DNA from: Thermotoga sp. 4484_232
GTDB taxonomy: Bacteria; Thermotogota; Thermotogae; Thermotogales; Thermotogaceae
Reading direction: 5' to 3'
DNA: 19,921 nucleotides
Assembly (NCBI GenBank): GCA_002084985.1
Contig: MZGO01000002.1
Location: 1-19,921, forward strand
In this document: in pieces, positions 1 through 7,383 of the stretch
How positions within the stretch are numbered: the stretch's first letter is position 1
Layout: every line of letters begins with the position of its first letter
Notes under the pieces: generated by a model
Database searches by the model: none
What the model saw: the letters and a program-made list of their open reading frames with translations, nothing else
Told to the model about the DNA's origin: nothing
Translations under genes and position numbers: made by a program

Positions 1-465
1 GAGATGTGTGATTATGCGTGGAGAATGTACAAAGATCTTGTAAACAGAGATCTTTTGATCGCGGGAGCTCTTCTTCATGATGTGGGAAAGGTGTATGAGT
101 ACGAGGTGACATCGAAGGGAATTGAGGTAACAACTGAAGGTGAGCTCAGGGGACACATAACGATAGGTGTGGTTTTGCTTTGGGAAAAAGCGAAGAAAGT
201 CGGTATTCATGATGAAAAGGTCTTAGAACTTGAGCATATGATAATTTCGCATCATGGAGAGCTCGAATGGGGTTCTCCCATAATTCCAAAAACTCCTGAG
301 GCGTTCCTCCTTCATCATGTGGAAAACTTGGATGCCAAGATGTCAAGATTCAGAGAAATAAGCGAGAAGGAGAAGAAATCCGATTCGAACAAATCCTGGA
401 GTGATTACGATAGAAACCTTGGAAGAAGGATTTTTCTGAGAAGGCTGGGGAATAAGGGAGAGTGA
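1..465 (+). CDS. YhaM-type HD-domain 3'-5' exoribonuclease, C-terminal part
   Basis: The reading frame is open from base 1, so the N-terminus lies outside the window. The visible part is a metal-dependent HD phosphohydrolase domain. It has the LLHDVGK motif, a conserved GELRGHITIG segment, the SHHGELEWGSP segment, and an HHVENLDAKM motif near the end. This combination is characteristic of the YhaM/CMP-binding-factor family of 3'-5' exonucleases acting on RNA and single-stranded DNA, in which an OB-fold domain normally precedes the HD domain; that domain would be upstream of the window. The stop at 463-465 is four bases before the next start, so the gene is probably cotranscribed with the phosphohexomutase. 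Family assignment is fairly secure; the precise substrate is not visible. Confidence 0.85.
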   Translation, partial: EMCDYAWRMYKDLVNRDLLIAGALLHDVGKVYEYEVTSKGIEVTTEGELRGHITIGVVLLWEKAKKVGIHDEKVLELEHMIISHHGELEWGSPIIPKTPEAFLLHHVENLDAKMSRFREISEKEKKSDSNKSWSDYDRNLGRRIFLRRLGNKGE

Positions 466-469
466 GAAG

Positions 470-1891
470 GTGAAGAAAATAACTTTTGGCACTTCGGGAT
501 GGAGAGGAATCATAGCGGATGATTATACCTTCGAGAATCTGAGGATAGTTTCCCAAGCTGTGGCTGAGTATATAAAAGAGAAAGAGGATCCAGAAAAGGG
601 AGTTATAGTGACCAGAGACACACGATTTCTGACAGAGAAATTTGTAAGGGTCGTGGCAGAGGTTCTTGTGGGGAACGGTATAAAGGTTTTCATGACCGAA
701 AAGCCAACTCCGACTCCCGTCGTATCCTACACCATCAGGAAGGAAAAACTTTCAGGTGGTATCAATCTAACTGCCTCGCACAATCCACCAGAGTACTGTG
801 GATTCAAATTCAATCCTTCAGATGGAGGCCCGGCTCTTCCTGAGGTCACCAGTTTTATCGAATCCAAAATTGCTGAAATACAATCCGGCAATCTGGAGAT
901 AAGAAGAATGGATATCATGGAGGCCTCACATAATGGCCTTTTTGAATTGATAGATCCATCCAAAGACTACGTGGAAAGGTTGAGAGAACTGGTGGATTTT
1001 GAGAAAATAGCGGATTCAGGGATAAAAGTAGCTGTGGATCTACTTTATGGAACCGCTATAGGTTACCTTGACCTCATCTGTAGATCCATATCGAAAGAAT
1101 GCTTGGTTATCCATGATTACAGGGATCCCTATTTCGGTGGAGGAAGGCCAGAACCTGATCAGAAGAGAATGAGTTATCTTGGAAACCTTGTTGTGGAAAG
1201 GGGATTGGATGTGGGGCTTTCCGTGGATGGAGATGCGGATAGATTCGGTATCGTCGATGAAAGAGGAAATTATGTGAAACCCAATGAGGTGATAGCGCTC
1301 CTCGCATGGCATCTCTATAAGAACAAGGGGAAAAAAGGTCCGTCAGCAAGGAGTATAGCAACGTCAAAAGCCCTCGATACGGTGGCCAAATCTTTCGGTG
1401 AGAACGTCATAGAAACGCCTGTCGGTTTCAAATACCTTGGTAATCTCATCCTGACGCAGAACGTTGTCATAGCGGGTGAGGAAAGCGGTGGACTTTCGAT
1501 ACAAGACCACGTTCCTGAAAAAGACGGTATACTGGCGGGCCTTTTGATATTGGAGATGATGGCTTACGAAGGGAAAAAACTCTCCGAGATAAAGAAAGAA
1601 TTCGAGGAAAATTTTGGAAAATTCCATAACGCCCGAATAGATCTTGAATTTCGTGATGATTCGGAAAAAGAAAGCGTGATCAGAAGATTTGAGGATATAG
1701 AGGAATCCTTTGCTGATTTGAAAGTGACATCTGTAGATAGAACGGATGGAATGAAATTCTTTTTTGGAGAAGATACATGGATGCTTGTCAGACCCTCCGG
1801 AACGGAACCTGTTGTCAGAATATACGTGGAGAGCGTTGATGAGGAAAGATTTAAGGACATAATGGAGGAGGTTAGAAAATTTGCAAGGTAA
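470..1891 (+). CDS. phosphoglucomutase/phosphomannomutase (alpha-D-phosphohexomutase)
   Basis: This 473-residue protein interconverts hexose 6-phosphate and hexose 1-phosphate in the cytoplasm, supplying precursors for sugar nucleotides. All four hallmarks of the alpha-D-phosphohexomutase superfamily are visible: the phosphoserine loop TASHNPPEY (Ser103), the Mg-binding DGDADR loop (Asp253, 255, 257), the sugar-binding GEESGG loop followed by HVPEKDG, and the C-terminal phosphate-binding RPSGTEP loop. The GEESGG-HVPEKDG form points to glucose/mannose enzymes rather than GlmM. It starts at GTG 470 just after the upstream stop, with an AGGGAGAG Shine-Dalgarno. The last 11 bases overlap topA. 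Length is normal. Whether glucose or mannose is preferred cannot be read from the sequence, so no gene symbol is given. Confidence 0.93.
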   Translation: MKKITFGTSGWRGIIADDYTFENLRIVSQAVAEYIKEKEDPEKGVIVTRDTRFLTEKFVRVVAEVLVGNGIKVFMTEKPTPTPVVSYTIRKEKLSGGINLTASHNPPEYCGFKFNPSDGGPALPEVTSFIESKIAEIQSGNLEIRRMDIMEASHNGLFELIDPSKDYVERLRELVDFEKIADSGIKVAVDLLYGTAIGYLDLICRSISKECLVIHDYRDPYFGGGRPEPDQKRMSYLGNLVVERGLDVGLSVDGDADRFGIVDERGNYVKPNEVIALLAWHLYKNKGKKGPSARSIATSKALDTVAKSFGENVIETPVGFKYLGNLILTQNVVIAGEESGGLSIQDHVPEKDGILAGLLILEMMAYEGKKLSEIKKEFEENFGKFHNARIDLEFRDDSEKESVIRRFEDIEESFADLKVTSVDRTDGMKFFFGEDTWMLVRPSGTEPVVRIYVESVDEERFKDIMEEVRKFAR

Positions 1892-3752
1892 AAAAAAGAA
1901 ACTCGTCATAGTTGAATCCCCTGCGAAGGCTTCCACCATAAAGAGAATTCTAGGAGATTCCTATGAAGTGGTTGCTTCAATGGGACACATCGTTGATCTT
2001 CCCAAGAGTAGATTCGGTGTAAAGATGGATGATTTCTCACCTGAATTCGTCATAATTCCTAAGAAGGAGAAAATTGTTGAAAAACTGAGAAATCTTTCTA
2101 AGGGTAAAGAGGTGCTCTTGGCGTCTGACATGGATAGAGAAGGAGAAGCCATAGCGTGGCACATTGCGAGGCTTCTTGGAATCCTGGGGAATGAAAAAAG
2201 GATAGTGTTTTCAGAGATCACTCCACGTGCCATAAGAGAAGCTGTAAAGAAGCCGAGAAGGATCGATATGAACAAGGTGAAAGCTCAATTTGCAAGAAGA
2301 ATTCTGGATAGGATCGTAGGTTACAGTATAAGTCCAATCCTTTGGAGGAGCATGAGGTCAATCTTGAGCGCGGGAAGAGTTCAATCTGCCACTCTGAAGT
2401 TGGTGTGTGACAGGGAAAAGGAAAGATTTCTTTTCAAGCCGGAAAAGTATTTGAAAGCGTTCGTATATGTAGATGACATTAAATTCGAATTCTTCGAATT
2501 AGATGGAAAAAGGATGAAGAAAGTACCTGAAGAAGTGGTTGAAGATTTAAGGGGTTTAAAGAAATTGTATGTGAAGAGTATAAAAAAGAAGATCGTCAGG
2601 AAAAAACCACCGGAACCTTTCAAAACCAGTACTCTTCAGCAGGAAGCTTACAGCAAGCTGGGATTCTCCGTTGGAAAAACCATGATGATAGCACAGCAGC
2701 TCTACGAAGGTATTGAGACGAATGAGGGTCATATCGCTTTCATAACCTACATGAGGACCGATTCAACAAGAATTTCCGACATAGCGAAGGAAGAGGCATT
2801 GCGTTTCATAGAGGAGAGATTCGGAGAAGATTTCAAGGGTGATTACAAGGCCGTAAAGAAAGGAAAAATTCAAGATGCTCATGAAGCGATAAGGCCAACA
2901 AACGTTTATATGACACCTGAAAAGGCAAAGAATCTGATGAACAACGATCAGTATAAACTCTACAAGCTCATTTGGGAAAGATTCATAGCATCTCAAATGA
3001 AGGGATCAACTTATGAAGAGACAGAAATCGTGTTGAAAGATGAAAGTGGTAGATTTGGATTTCTCGGAGTATTGAGAAAGAGGATATTCGATGGTTTTGA
3101 ACTGGTTTTGGAGATGGTAAAAGAAAGCAGCACAAACTTCCACAGGGGAGAAGGAGAACTGATTGAGATAGAAGAGGTGGAGATCAAGGAGATGGAAACG
3201 AAACCCAAACCGCGTTTTTCCGAAGCTACCCTGGTTAAAGAGATGGAGAAAAGAGGTATAGGAAGACCGAGTACGTATGCTACCACAATAAGGACCCTTT
3301 TTAGAAGGAAGTATGTGAAGAAAGAAAGAAGGAAGATCGTGCCAACTCTTCTAGGCTCTATCGTTAACGACTTCATGGAAAAATATTTTGGTGAGATCGT
3401 TGATCTGGACTTCACAGCCAGGATGGAGGAAAGGCTCGATGAAATAGAGAAGGGAGAACAAGAGTACCAAGATCTTCTGAAAAAGTTTTATGTCGGTTTT
3501 AAAAATCTGTTGGAAGGTGTGAATGGGATAAAAATAGATATGCAGAGCGATAGAAAATGCGAATGTGGAAGCCCCATGACTATGAAGTACGGGAAATACG
3601 GCTTTTACCTGAAGTGCGAAGCGTGTGGTAGGACGAAGGGTGTTAAATCGGATACTCCAGCCATCGTCTTAGACAACAAGATATTCTTCAACCTCAAGGG
3701 GGAAAGCAATGAAGGTAACGGTTCTGATGGGAGGAATCTCGAGAGAACGTGA
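1881..3752 (+). CDS. topA: DNA topoisomerase I (type IA)
   Basis: This 623-residue type IA topoisomerase relaxes negative supercoils through a transient 5'-phosphotyrosine link. The TOPRIM domain carries VESPAK (Glu12) and the DMDRE acidic motif (Asp83, Asp85, Glu87). The catalytic tyrosine is Tyr290 in ITYMRTDSTRIS, and GIGRPSTYA follows in the cleavage domain. The C-terminus has a single tetracysteine motif spaced C-X-C-X16-C-X2-C, the arrangement I recall for Thermotoga maritima topoisomerase I; most bacterial enzymes have several C4 fingers. The start is TTG 1881, set by GGAGGAGG nine bases upstream and lying inside the end of the mutase gene. The last 44 bases overlap ddl in another frame. 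This suggests that the C-terminal tail, rich in Asn, Gly and Glu, is an extension of little functional weight. Confidence 0.97.
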   Translation: MQGKKKKLVIVESPAKASTIKRILGDSYEVVASMGHIVDLPKSRFGVKMDDFSPEFVIIPKKEKIVEKLRNLSKGKEVLLASDMDREGEAIAWHIARLLGILGNEKRIVFSEITPRAIREAVKKPRRIDMNKVKAQFARRILDRIVGYSISPILWRSMRSILSAGRVQSATLKLVCDREKERFLFKPEKYLKAFVYVDDIKFEFFELDGKRMKKVPEEVVEDLRGLKKLYVKSIKKKIVRKKPPEPFKTSTLQQEAYSKLGFSVGKTMMIAQQLYEGIETNEGHIAFITYMRTDSTRISDIAKEEALRFIEERFGEDFKGDYKAVKKGKIQDAHEAIRPTNVYMTPEKAKNLMNNDQYKLYKLIWERFIASQMKGSTYEETEIVLKDESGRFGFLGVLRKRIFDGFELVLEMVKESSTNFHRGEGELIEIEEVEIKEMETKPKPRFSEATLVKEMEKRGIGRPSTYATTIRTLFRRKYVKKERRKIVPTLLGSIVNDFMEKYFGEIVDLDFTARMEERLDEIEKGEQEYQDLLKKFYVGFKNLLEGVNGIKIDMQSDRKCECGSPMTMKYGKYGFYLKCEACGRTKGVKSDTPAIVLDNKIFFNLKGESNEGNGSDGRNLERT

Positions 3753-4602
3753 GATATCGTTAAAAAGCGGGAAAAGAGTCGTGGAGGCTTTGAAAAAACT
3801 TGGGTACGATGTTATCCCCTTGGATGTGAGGGAGGATTTTTTCGAGAAAATAGGTATTTTAAAAGAATCCGATGTTGCTTTCATAGCCCTACATGGAACC
3901 TTCGGTGAGGATGGGAGAATACAGGCAATCCTTGATATGCTAGGAGTTAAATACACTGGCTCTGGTGTCCTTGCAAGTTCCATCTGTTTCGACAAGTTAT
4001 TCACCTACAAAGTGTTAAAAGGAATCGTACCTATCCCTGAATATAAGATCGTAAGAGAAGTTAAGGGATCTCCAGTTGGTTATCCATGTGTCATAAAACC
4101 CAGAAGTGAGGGTTCAAGTATAGGAGTTCACATATGTGGTAGCGAGGAAGAGTACAAAGAAGCGCTCGAAAAGGAATTGAAAATACATCGAGAGATGATC
4201 GTGGAGGAGTACGTGAAAGGCAGAGAACTAACAGTCTCCATAATCGAGACGGAGAAGGGATTTGAAGTTTTACCCATACTCGAGTTAAGGCCCAAGAGAA
4301 AGTTTTATGACTACGTGGCAAAGTACACACCAGGTATGACAGAATTCATCCTTCCAGCACCTCTATCCGCTGAGGAAGAGAGAAGAGTGAAAGAAATAGC
4401 TGTGAAAGCTTTTGAAGAAACCGGATGTAGGGGATTTGGAAGAGTCGATGGAATACTGAAAGATGGTGAATTCTACTTTTTGGAGATAAACACAATCCCA
4501 GGTCTTACCGAATTGAGCGACATGCCAGCTTCTGCTAGAGCCAAAGGAATGTCTTTTGAAGAGCTCATAGATACCATATTGAAGAGCGCTTTCTTGAAGT
4601 AG
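3709..4602 (+). CDS. ddl: D-alanine--D-alanine ligase
   Basis: This ATP-grasp enzyme joins two D-alanines for the peptidoglycan stem peptide. At 297 residues it has normal length, and it shows the family landmarks in order: GGISREREISL near the N-terminus, HGTFGEDG, TGSGVLAS with a following DK, the ATP-binding KPRSEGSSIGV loop, EEYVKGRELTV, the YDY-AKY loop, RVDG, and the Mg-binding FLEINTIPGLTE near the C-terminus. It starts at ATG 3709 behind a GGGGGA ribosome site and overlaps the end of topA by 44 bases, so translation of the two is probably coupled. The YDYVAKY loop, with tyrosine rather than phenylalanine at its centre, is the type usually associated with D-Ala-D-Ala rather than D-Ala-D-Lac products. 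Confidence 0.96.
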   Translation: MKVTVLMGGISREREISLKSGKRVVEALKKLGYDVIPLDVREDFFEKIGILKESDVAFIALHGTFGEDGRIQAILDMLGVKYTGSGVLASSICFDKLFTYKVLKGIVPIPEYKIVREVKGSPVGYPCVIKPRSEGSSIGVHICGSEEEYKEALEKELKIHREMIVEEYVKGRELTVSIIETEKGFEVLPILELRPKRKFYDYVAKYTPGMTEFILPAPLSAEEERRVKEIAVKAFEETGCRGFGRVDGILKDGEFYFLEINTIPGLTELSDMPASARAKGMSFEELIDTILKSAFLK

Positions 4603-4610
4603 GTGAAGTC

Positions 4611-5273
4611 ATGATAGTGTGCGGCGTGGATGGATGCCCAAAGGGTTGGGTCTTTGCTCTGAAACATGGAATTGAGATACGTGTTGGAGCTGTTAAAAGT
4701 CTCAAACGGATCCTTTCTTTCTCTGATCTCGTGGTTGTCGATATTCCTATAGGTCTTTTACACAAGCCCAGAAAAATTGGTGAAAGAAGAACGACGATGA
4801 GGTTATGTGATGAGATGATTCGAAAAATCGTTGGAACACCTTCTTCCGTGATTCCTCCCCCAACCCTGGAAATGCTGAAAGAACGAAATTACAGGGATAT
4901 AAAGAAAAAATATGGAATCGGTATCCCGAAGCAGATGTACCTTCTCTTTCCAAGGATAAGGGAGGCAAGGGAGCTTTTTGAAAGGTTCAAAAATACCCTT
5001 AGAGAGGGACATCCTGAGGCTTCTTTCACTTTGATGAAAGGGGACAAACTCCACTCCAAGCATACGGAAACAGGGATATTGGAAAGAAAGAAACTCCTTG
5101 AAAGGTACCTGGTCAATATCAGATTTGACGATGTAGAAGTCAATTTCAAGATGGATGATGTTTTCGACGCGTTGGTCCTGTTATGGACAGCTCAAAGGAT
5201 AGTTTTGGGAGAGGCTGTCGAATTTGGTGAAGGAGAAGACGTTCAAGGAATCCCTATGATAATACATGCTTGA
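4611..5273 (+). CDS. DUF429 protein, predicted RNase H-like nuclease
   Basis: This 220-residue soluble protein matches the DUF429 family, which is predicted to have an RNase H-like fold. Visible family signatures are GVDGCPKGW at the N-terminus (Asp7), DIPIGL (Asp44), a basic-acidic segment around residues 59-68, SSVIPPP, REGHPEASF near residue 135, and DDVFDAL near the C-terminus. The separated aspartates fit a two-metal nuclease site, but no activity has been assigned to the family as far as I recall. The start is ATG 4611, eight bases after the ddl stop, with AGGTGA just upstream. It lies between topA-ddl and a membrane-anchored nuclease pair, so a nucleic-acid role would suit its neighbours; that is inference. 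Confidence 0.8.
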   Translation: MIVCGVDGCPKGWVFALKHGIEIRVGAVKSLKRILSFSDLVVVDIPIGLLHKPRKIGERRTTMRLCDEMIRKIVGTPSSVIPPPTLEMLKERNYRDIKKKYGIGIPKQMYLLFPRIREARELFERFKNTLREGHPEASFTLMKGDKLHSKHTETGILERKKLLERYLVNIRFDDVEVNFKMDDVFDALVLLWTAQRIVLGEAVEFGEGEDVQGIPMIIHA

Positions 5274-5278
5274 GGTGG
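5272..5278 (+). promoter_or_regulatory. ribosome binding site that sets a TTG start
   Basis: GAGGTGG overlaps the stop of the DUF429 gene and lies five bases before TTG 5284. An upstream in-frame ATG at 5266 has no Shine-Dalgarno before it, so TTG 5284 is the better start for the small membrane protein. Confidence 0.65.
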
Positions 5279-5283
5279 TTCTT

Positions 5284-5700
5284 TTGATCTTTGAACCCAT
5301 AAAGGTAATAGTAGCCATTATTTTATCCTTGATTCTCTTTCTCATAGCTTATAGAAAAAAAAGGAGACGTCCAAAGGATCCTCAGGAAGTGAAGCGAGTG
5401 ATTGTAAGTTATTTTAAGAGAAAGAATTGGGAATACAGAGAATTGAGTCATGGTATCTTCATGGTGAAAAAAAACATGAGGAAGATTCTGTTTTATGTGG
5501 ATTTCAAGATGAATTTCAATATCCTAAAGGAGATACTTTACGAAGCTTTCCTGAACAACGTTAAAGATGTGAGAATCCTTTCTTTGGAAAGGACAGAAGA
5601 CGTGTTGGAGGCAACTAGGAGGATAAATTCGAACGTTAATGTACATAGAACCAAAGTTATTCTTAAGAAATTGGAGGAATTCGAGCGTGTTCTACGTTGA
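5284..5700 (+). CDS. small membrane-anchored protein resembling an inactive Mrr-like nuclease
   Basis: I do not recognise a named family. The 138-residue product has one N-terminal membrane segment (about residues 6-23), a basic stretch RKKRRR that should lie on the cytoplasmic side, and a soluble domain of about 105 residues. By eye that domain aligns with the following Mrr-like protein: helix DPQEVKRVIVSYF against NPYEFEVFVERIL, then an ungapped block with HGIFMVKKN against GADILLRKG and RKILFYVDF against KKVVIQVKF. At the catalytic positions D, Q and K of the neighbour it has Ile, Tyr and Asp, so it should be nuclease-dead. The gene overlaps the next by 14 bases, which suggests coupled translation and possibly a heteromeric pair. 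ATG 5266 is the alternative start. Confidence 0.6.
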   Translation: MIFEPIKVIVAIILSLILFLIAYRKKRRRPKDPQEVKRVIVSYFKRKNWEYRELSHGIFMVKKNMRKILFYVDFKMNFNILKEILYEAFLNNVKDVRILSLERTEDVLEATRRINSNVNVHRTKVILKKLEEFERVLR

Positions 5701-6160
5701 AATATCGCTGATTATTGTGGTGATTGTTTTCATCTTGTACTTTCTCTGGAGGAAGAAGAAATGGAAGAGCGTGAGGTTAAAACAGCTCGAGAATATAAAC
5801 AATCCTTATGAATTCGAAGTCTTCGTGGAGAGGATACTGAAGGATCTTGGGTATAGAGTGATCAGAACTAGAAAAAGTAGAGATTTCGGTGCTGATATAT
5901 TACTCAGGAAGGGTAGAAAAAAAGTGGTTATCCAGGTGAAATTCTGGAAAAACAAGCTGGGGGAGGAAGTTTTGAAAGAAGTGATAGCATCCTCGTACGT
6001 ATATGGTGCTAGAGAAGGTGCCGTGATAACCAATTCGTATTTCTCAAAAAACGTGATGGATCTCGCAGAAAGGCTTGCTGGAAAAGGTCACCTGGATAAA
6101 ATTGTTCTCATAGATCGCGAAAAATTAAGGGAGATCGTTGAGGGGAGAAGACTCCTCTGA
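5687..6160 (+). CDS. membrane-anchored Mrr-like PD-(D/E)XK nuclease
   Basis: The protein is 157 residues from GTG 5687, which has GGAGG nine bases upstream; the frame is open further upstream, but starts there would be deep in the preceding gene. It has one N-terminal membrane segment (residues 6-21), a basic RKKKWK stop-transfer, then a restriction-endonuclease-like domain of the Mrr_cat type. Catalytic residues are visible as GADI (Asp70) and QVK (Gln83, Lys85), the Gln form of the PD-(D/E)XK site, preceded by FEVFVERIL and GYRVIRT. Membrane-anchored Mrr-like proteins are known in many bacteria but mostly lack a defined role. There is no methyltransferase nearby, so a classical restriction system is unlikely. 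The 3' end overlaps the convergent propeller gene by 36 bases. Confidence 0.8.
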   Translation: MFYVEISLIIVVIVFILYFLWRKKKWKSVRLKQLENINNPYEFEVFVERILKDLGYRVIRTRKSRDFGADILLRKGRKKVVIQVKFWKNKLGEEVLKEVIASSYVYGAREGAVITNSYFSKNVMDLAERLAGKGHLDKIVLIDREKLREIVEGRRLL

Positions 6161-7330
6161 AGGGTTGAATCTTATTATCCATATGTCAGGTTCGGAACCC
6201 GTTTTGTAGACGGAAAAAGCGATCAATGATCCATCTGGTGAGAAAACCGGGTAGAAAGTATCATAAGGAATATCCTCCGTGAGGCACCAGACTTTCCCAG
6301 TTTTCATATCTTTCGCCCATAATCTATAAATTCCATCTCTGTTCGAAGTGAATACTAGGAAATCCCCTTTGATACATGGATCGTGCTCGTTGTATTCTGT
6401 ATCTTCCACTGTGATAATACTTCCATCGGGAGTTAATTTATATATCCCAAAATCCGCTTCCTTAAGTCCTACAAAATAGAGATCGCTTCCGTGAGGGGTT
6501 GGGGAAAATATCCGATCGAAAGGAAGCTCTATCACCTTTCTTTTCAGTGTTCTCGTATCAGCTACTACGAAATAGTTCGATGTGGCATGGTCTTGAACGT
6601 ATATCACTTTATCCTCATCTAACCAGTTTGGAGAATACGCGGGAGCTCTACCAGAGGATATCCTTCTTATACTCTTGGAGTAGTTCTCGAGAGGCATGGT
6701 GTAGATGTTCCAATTTCCATGGAGGGATCCCTGAAATACCATTTTGTTACCACTGGGGGAAAATTTTGGGAAGTACTCGCTACTCCCATATACAGGTTTT
6801 GGTATGAGTTTTCCCGTCTCTTTATCGATCAGGAATATGTTCCTGTTTCCCCCGATCCTATCAGATATAAAACAGATATATTTCCCATCTGGGCTGAAAT
6901 CTGGGTATTCATCTAGGGCAGGATGGTACGTCAATCTGAATGGACTGGAAAAATCTCCCATACTGAACTTCTTGAAAGAAGCTTTTTCAAGAGGACAAGA
7001 AACACACTCCATAATGAAGTCTTTATAGAACTTGTAACCTTTGGGATCGTATTCACATCTTGACACGATCTTCGAATCTTCCTTCCATTCTCCAATGTAA
7101 ACCTCTAGGGAAGCGTTGTACTCGATGAAAAAGAACAGATCATAAGATGCCGGAGTTGCCGAATCAAAAATTATTTCGGTGTAATCAGGGGCCAGCTGCT
7201 CTATTTTGTTTTTCACATCCAAAAGAACATCCGTGGCTTGTTCATCGCTCATCATATGAAGGTTGAGAGTTATAATAGGAAACGAGTTAATAGTTACAAG
7301 GACGAATATGAAGATCAGAAACTTGTTCAC
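6125..7330 (-). CDS. exported six-bladed PD40/TolB-like beta-propeller protein
   Basis: The 401-residue protein begins with a short basic N-terminus and a hydrophobic segment (about residues 4-18), a Sec signal or anchor, so it should act in the periplasm. After an N-terminal region of roughly 120 residues come six PD40-type repeats, for example YPDFSPDGKY, YFPKFSPSGNK, the block around AYSPNW, SPTPHGSDLYF, the block ending LVFTSNRDG, and FYPVFSPDGS. This is the TolB propeller signature, but there is no Tol-Pal operon here, so a TolB function should not be assumed. I chose GTG 7330 because GGAGGTGA lies five bases before it; an ATG at 7345 would place that site inside the gene. The last codons overlap the convergent nuclease gene. 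Confidence 0.8.
   Translation of the reverse strand: MNKFLIFIFVLVTINSFPIITLNLHMMSDEQATDVLLDVKNKIEQLAPDYTEIIFDSATPASYDLFFFIEYNASLEVYIGEWKEDSKIVSRCEYDPKGYKFYKDFIMECVSCPLEKASFKKFSMGDFSSPFRLTYHPALDEYPDFSPDGKYICFISDRIGGNRNIFLIDKETGKLIPKPVYGSSEYFPKFSPSGNKMVFQGSLHGNWNIYTMPLENYSKSIRRISSGRAPAYSPNWLDEDKVIYVQDHATSNYFVVADTRTLKRKVIELPFDRIFSPTPHGSDLYFVGLKEADFGIYKLTPDGSIITVEDTEYNEHDPCIKGDFLVFTSNRDGIYRLWAKDMKTGKVWCLTEDIPYDTFYPVFSPDGSLIAFSVYKTGSEPDIWIIRFNPSEESSPLNDLP
6141..6158. terminator. hairpin in the overlap of two convergent genes
   Basis: AGGGGAG and CTCCTCT pair over seven base pairs with one G-U pair around an AAGA loop. The hairpin lies exactly where the 3' ends of the nuclease gene and the propeller gene overlap, so it could act in both directions. 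No adjacent T-run follows on the plus strand. On the minus strand a short T-run comes only about 14 bases later. A true intrinsic terminator is therefore uncertain. Confidence 0.3.
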
Positions 7331-7335
7331 GCCCT

Positions 7336-7343
7336 TCACCTCC
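7336..7343 (-). promoter_or_regulatory. ribosome binding site for the propeller gene
   Basis: GGAGGTGA on the minus strand, five bases from GTG 7330, is near-perfect and decides for GTG over the upstream ATG at 7345. Confidence 0.7.
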
Positions 7344-7383
7344 ATAAGAGATGTTTTTCAGGGGATCCGAGGAGGCAGCTGAA

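Noticed and set aside
5687..6160. A restriction-modification system based on the Mrr-like nuclease.
   Set aside because: There is no methyltransferase or specificity gene nearby, and the protein is membrane-anchored.
7263..7291. TTGAGA, 17 bases, GTTAAT, and a nearby TATAAT at 7271, as a plus-strand promoter for the permease cassette.
   Set aside because: The first pair has a weak -10 match, the perfect TATAAT has no -35 at correct spacing, and all lie inside the propeller gene about 100 bases upstream.
6125..7330. Calling the propeller protein TolB of the Tol-Pal system.
   Set aside because: No tolA, tolQ, tolR or pal gene is present, and PD40 propellers occur in many unrelated exported proteins.
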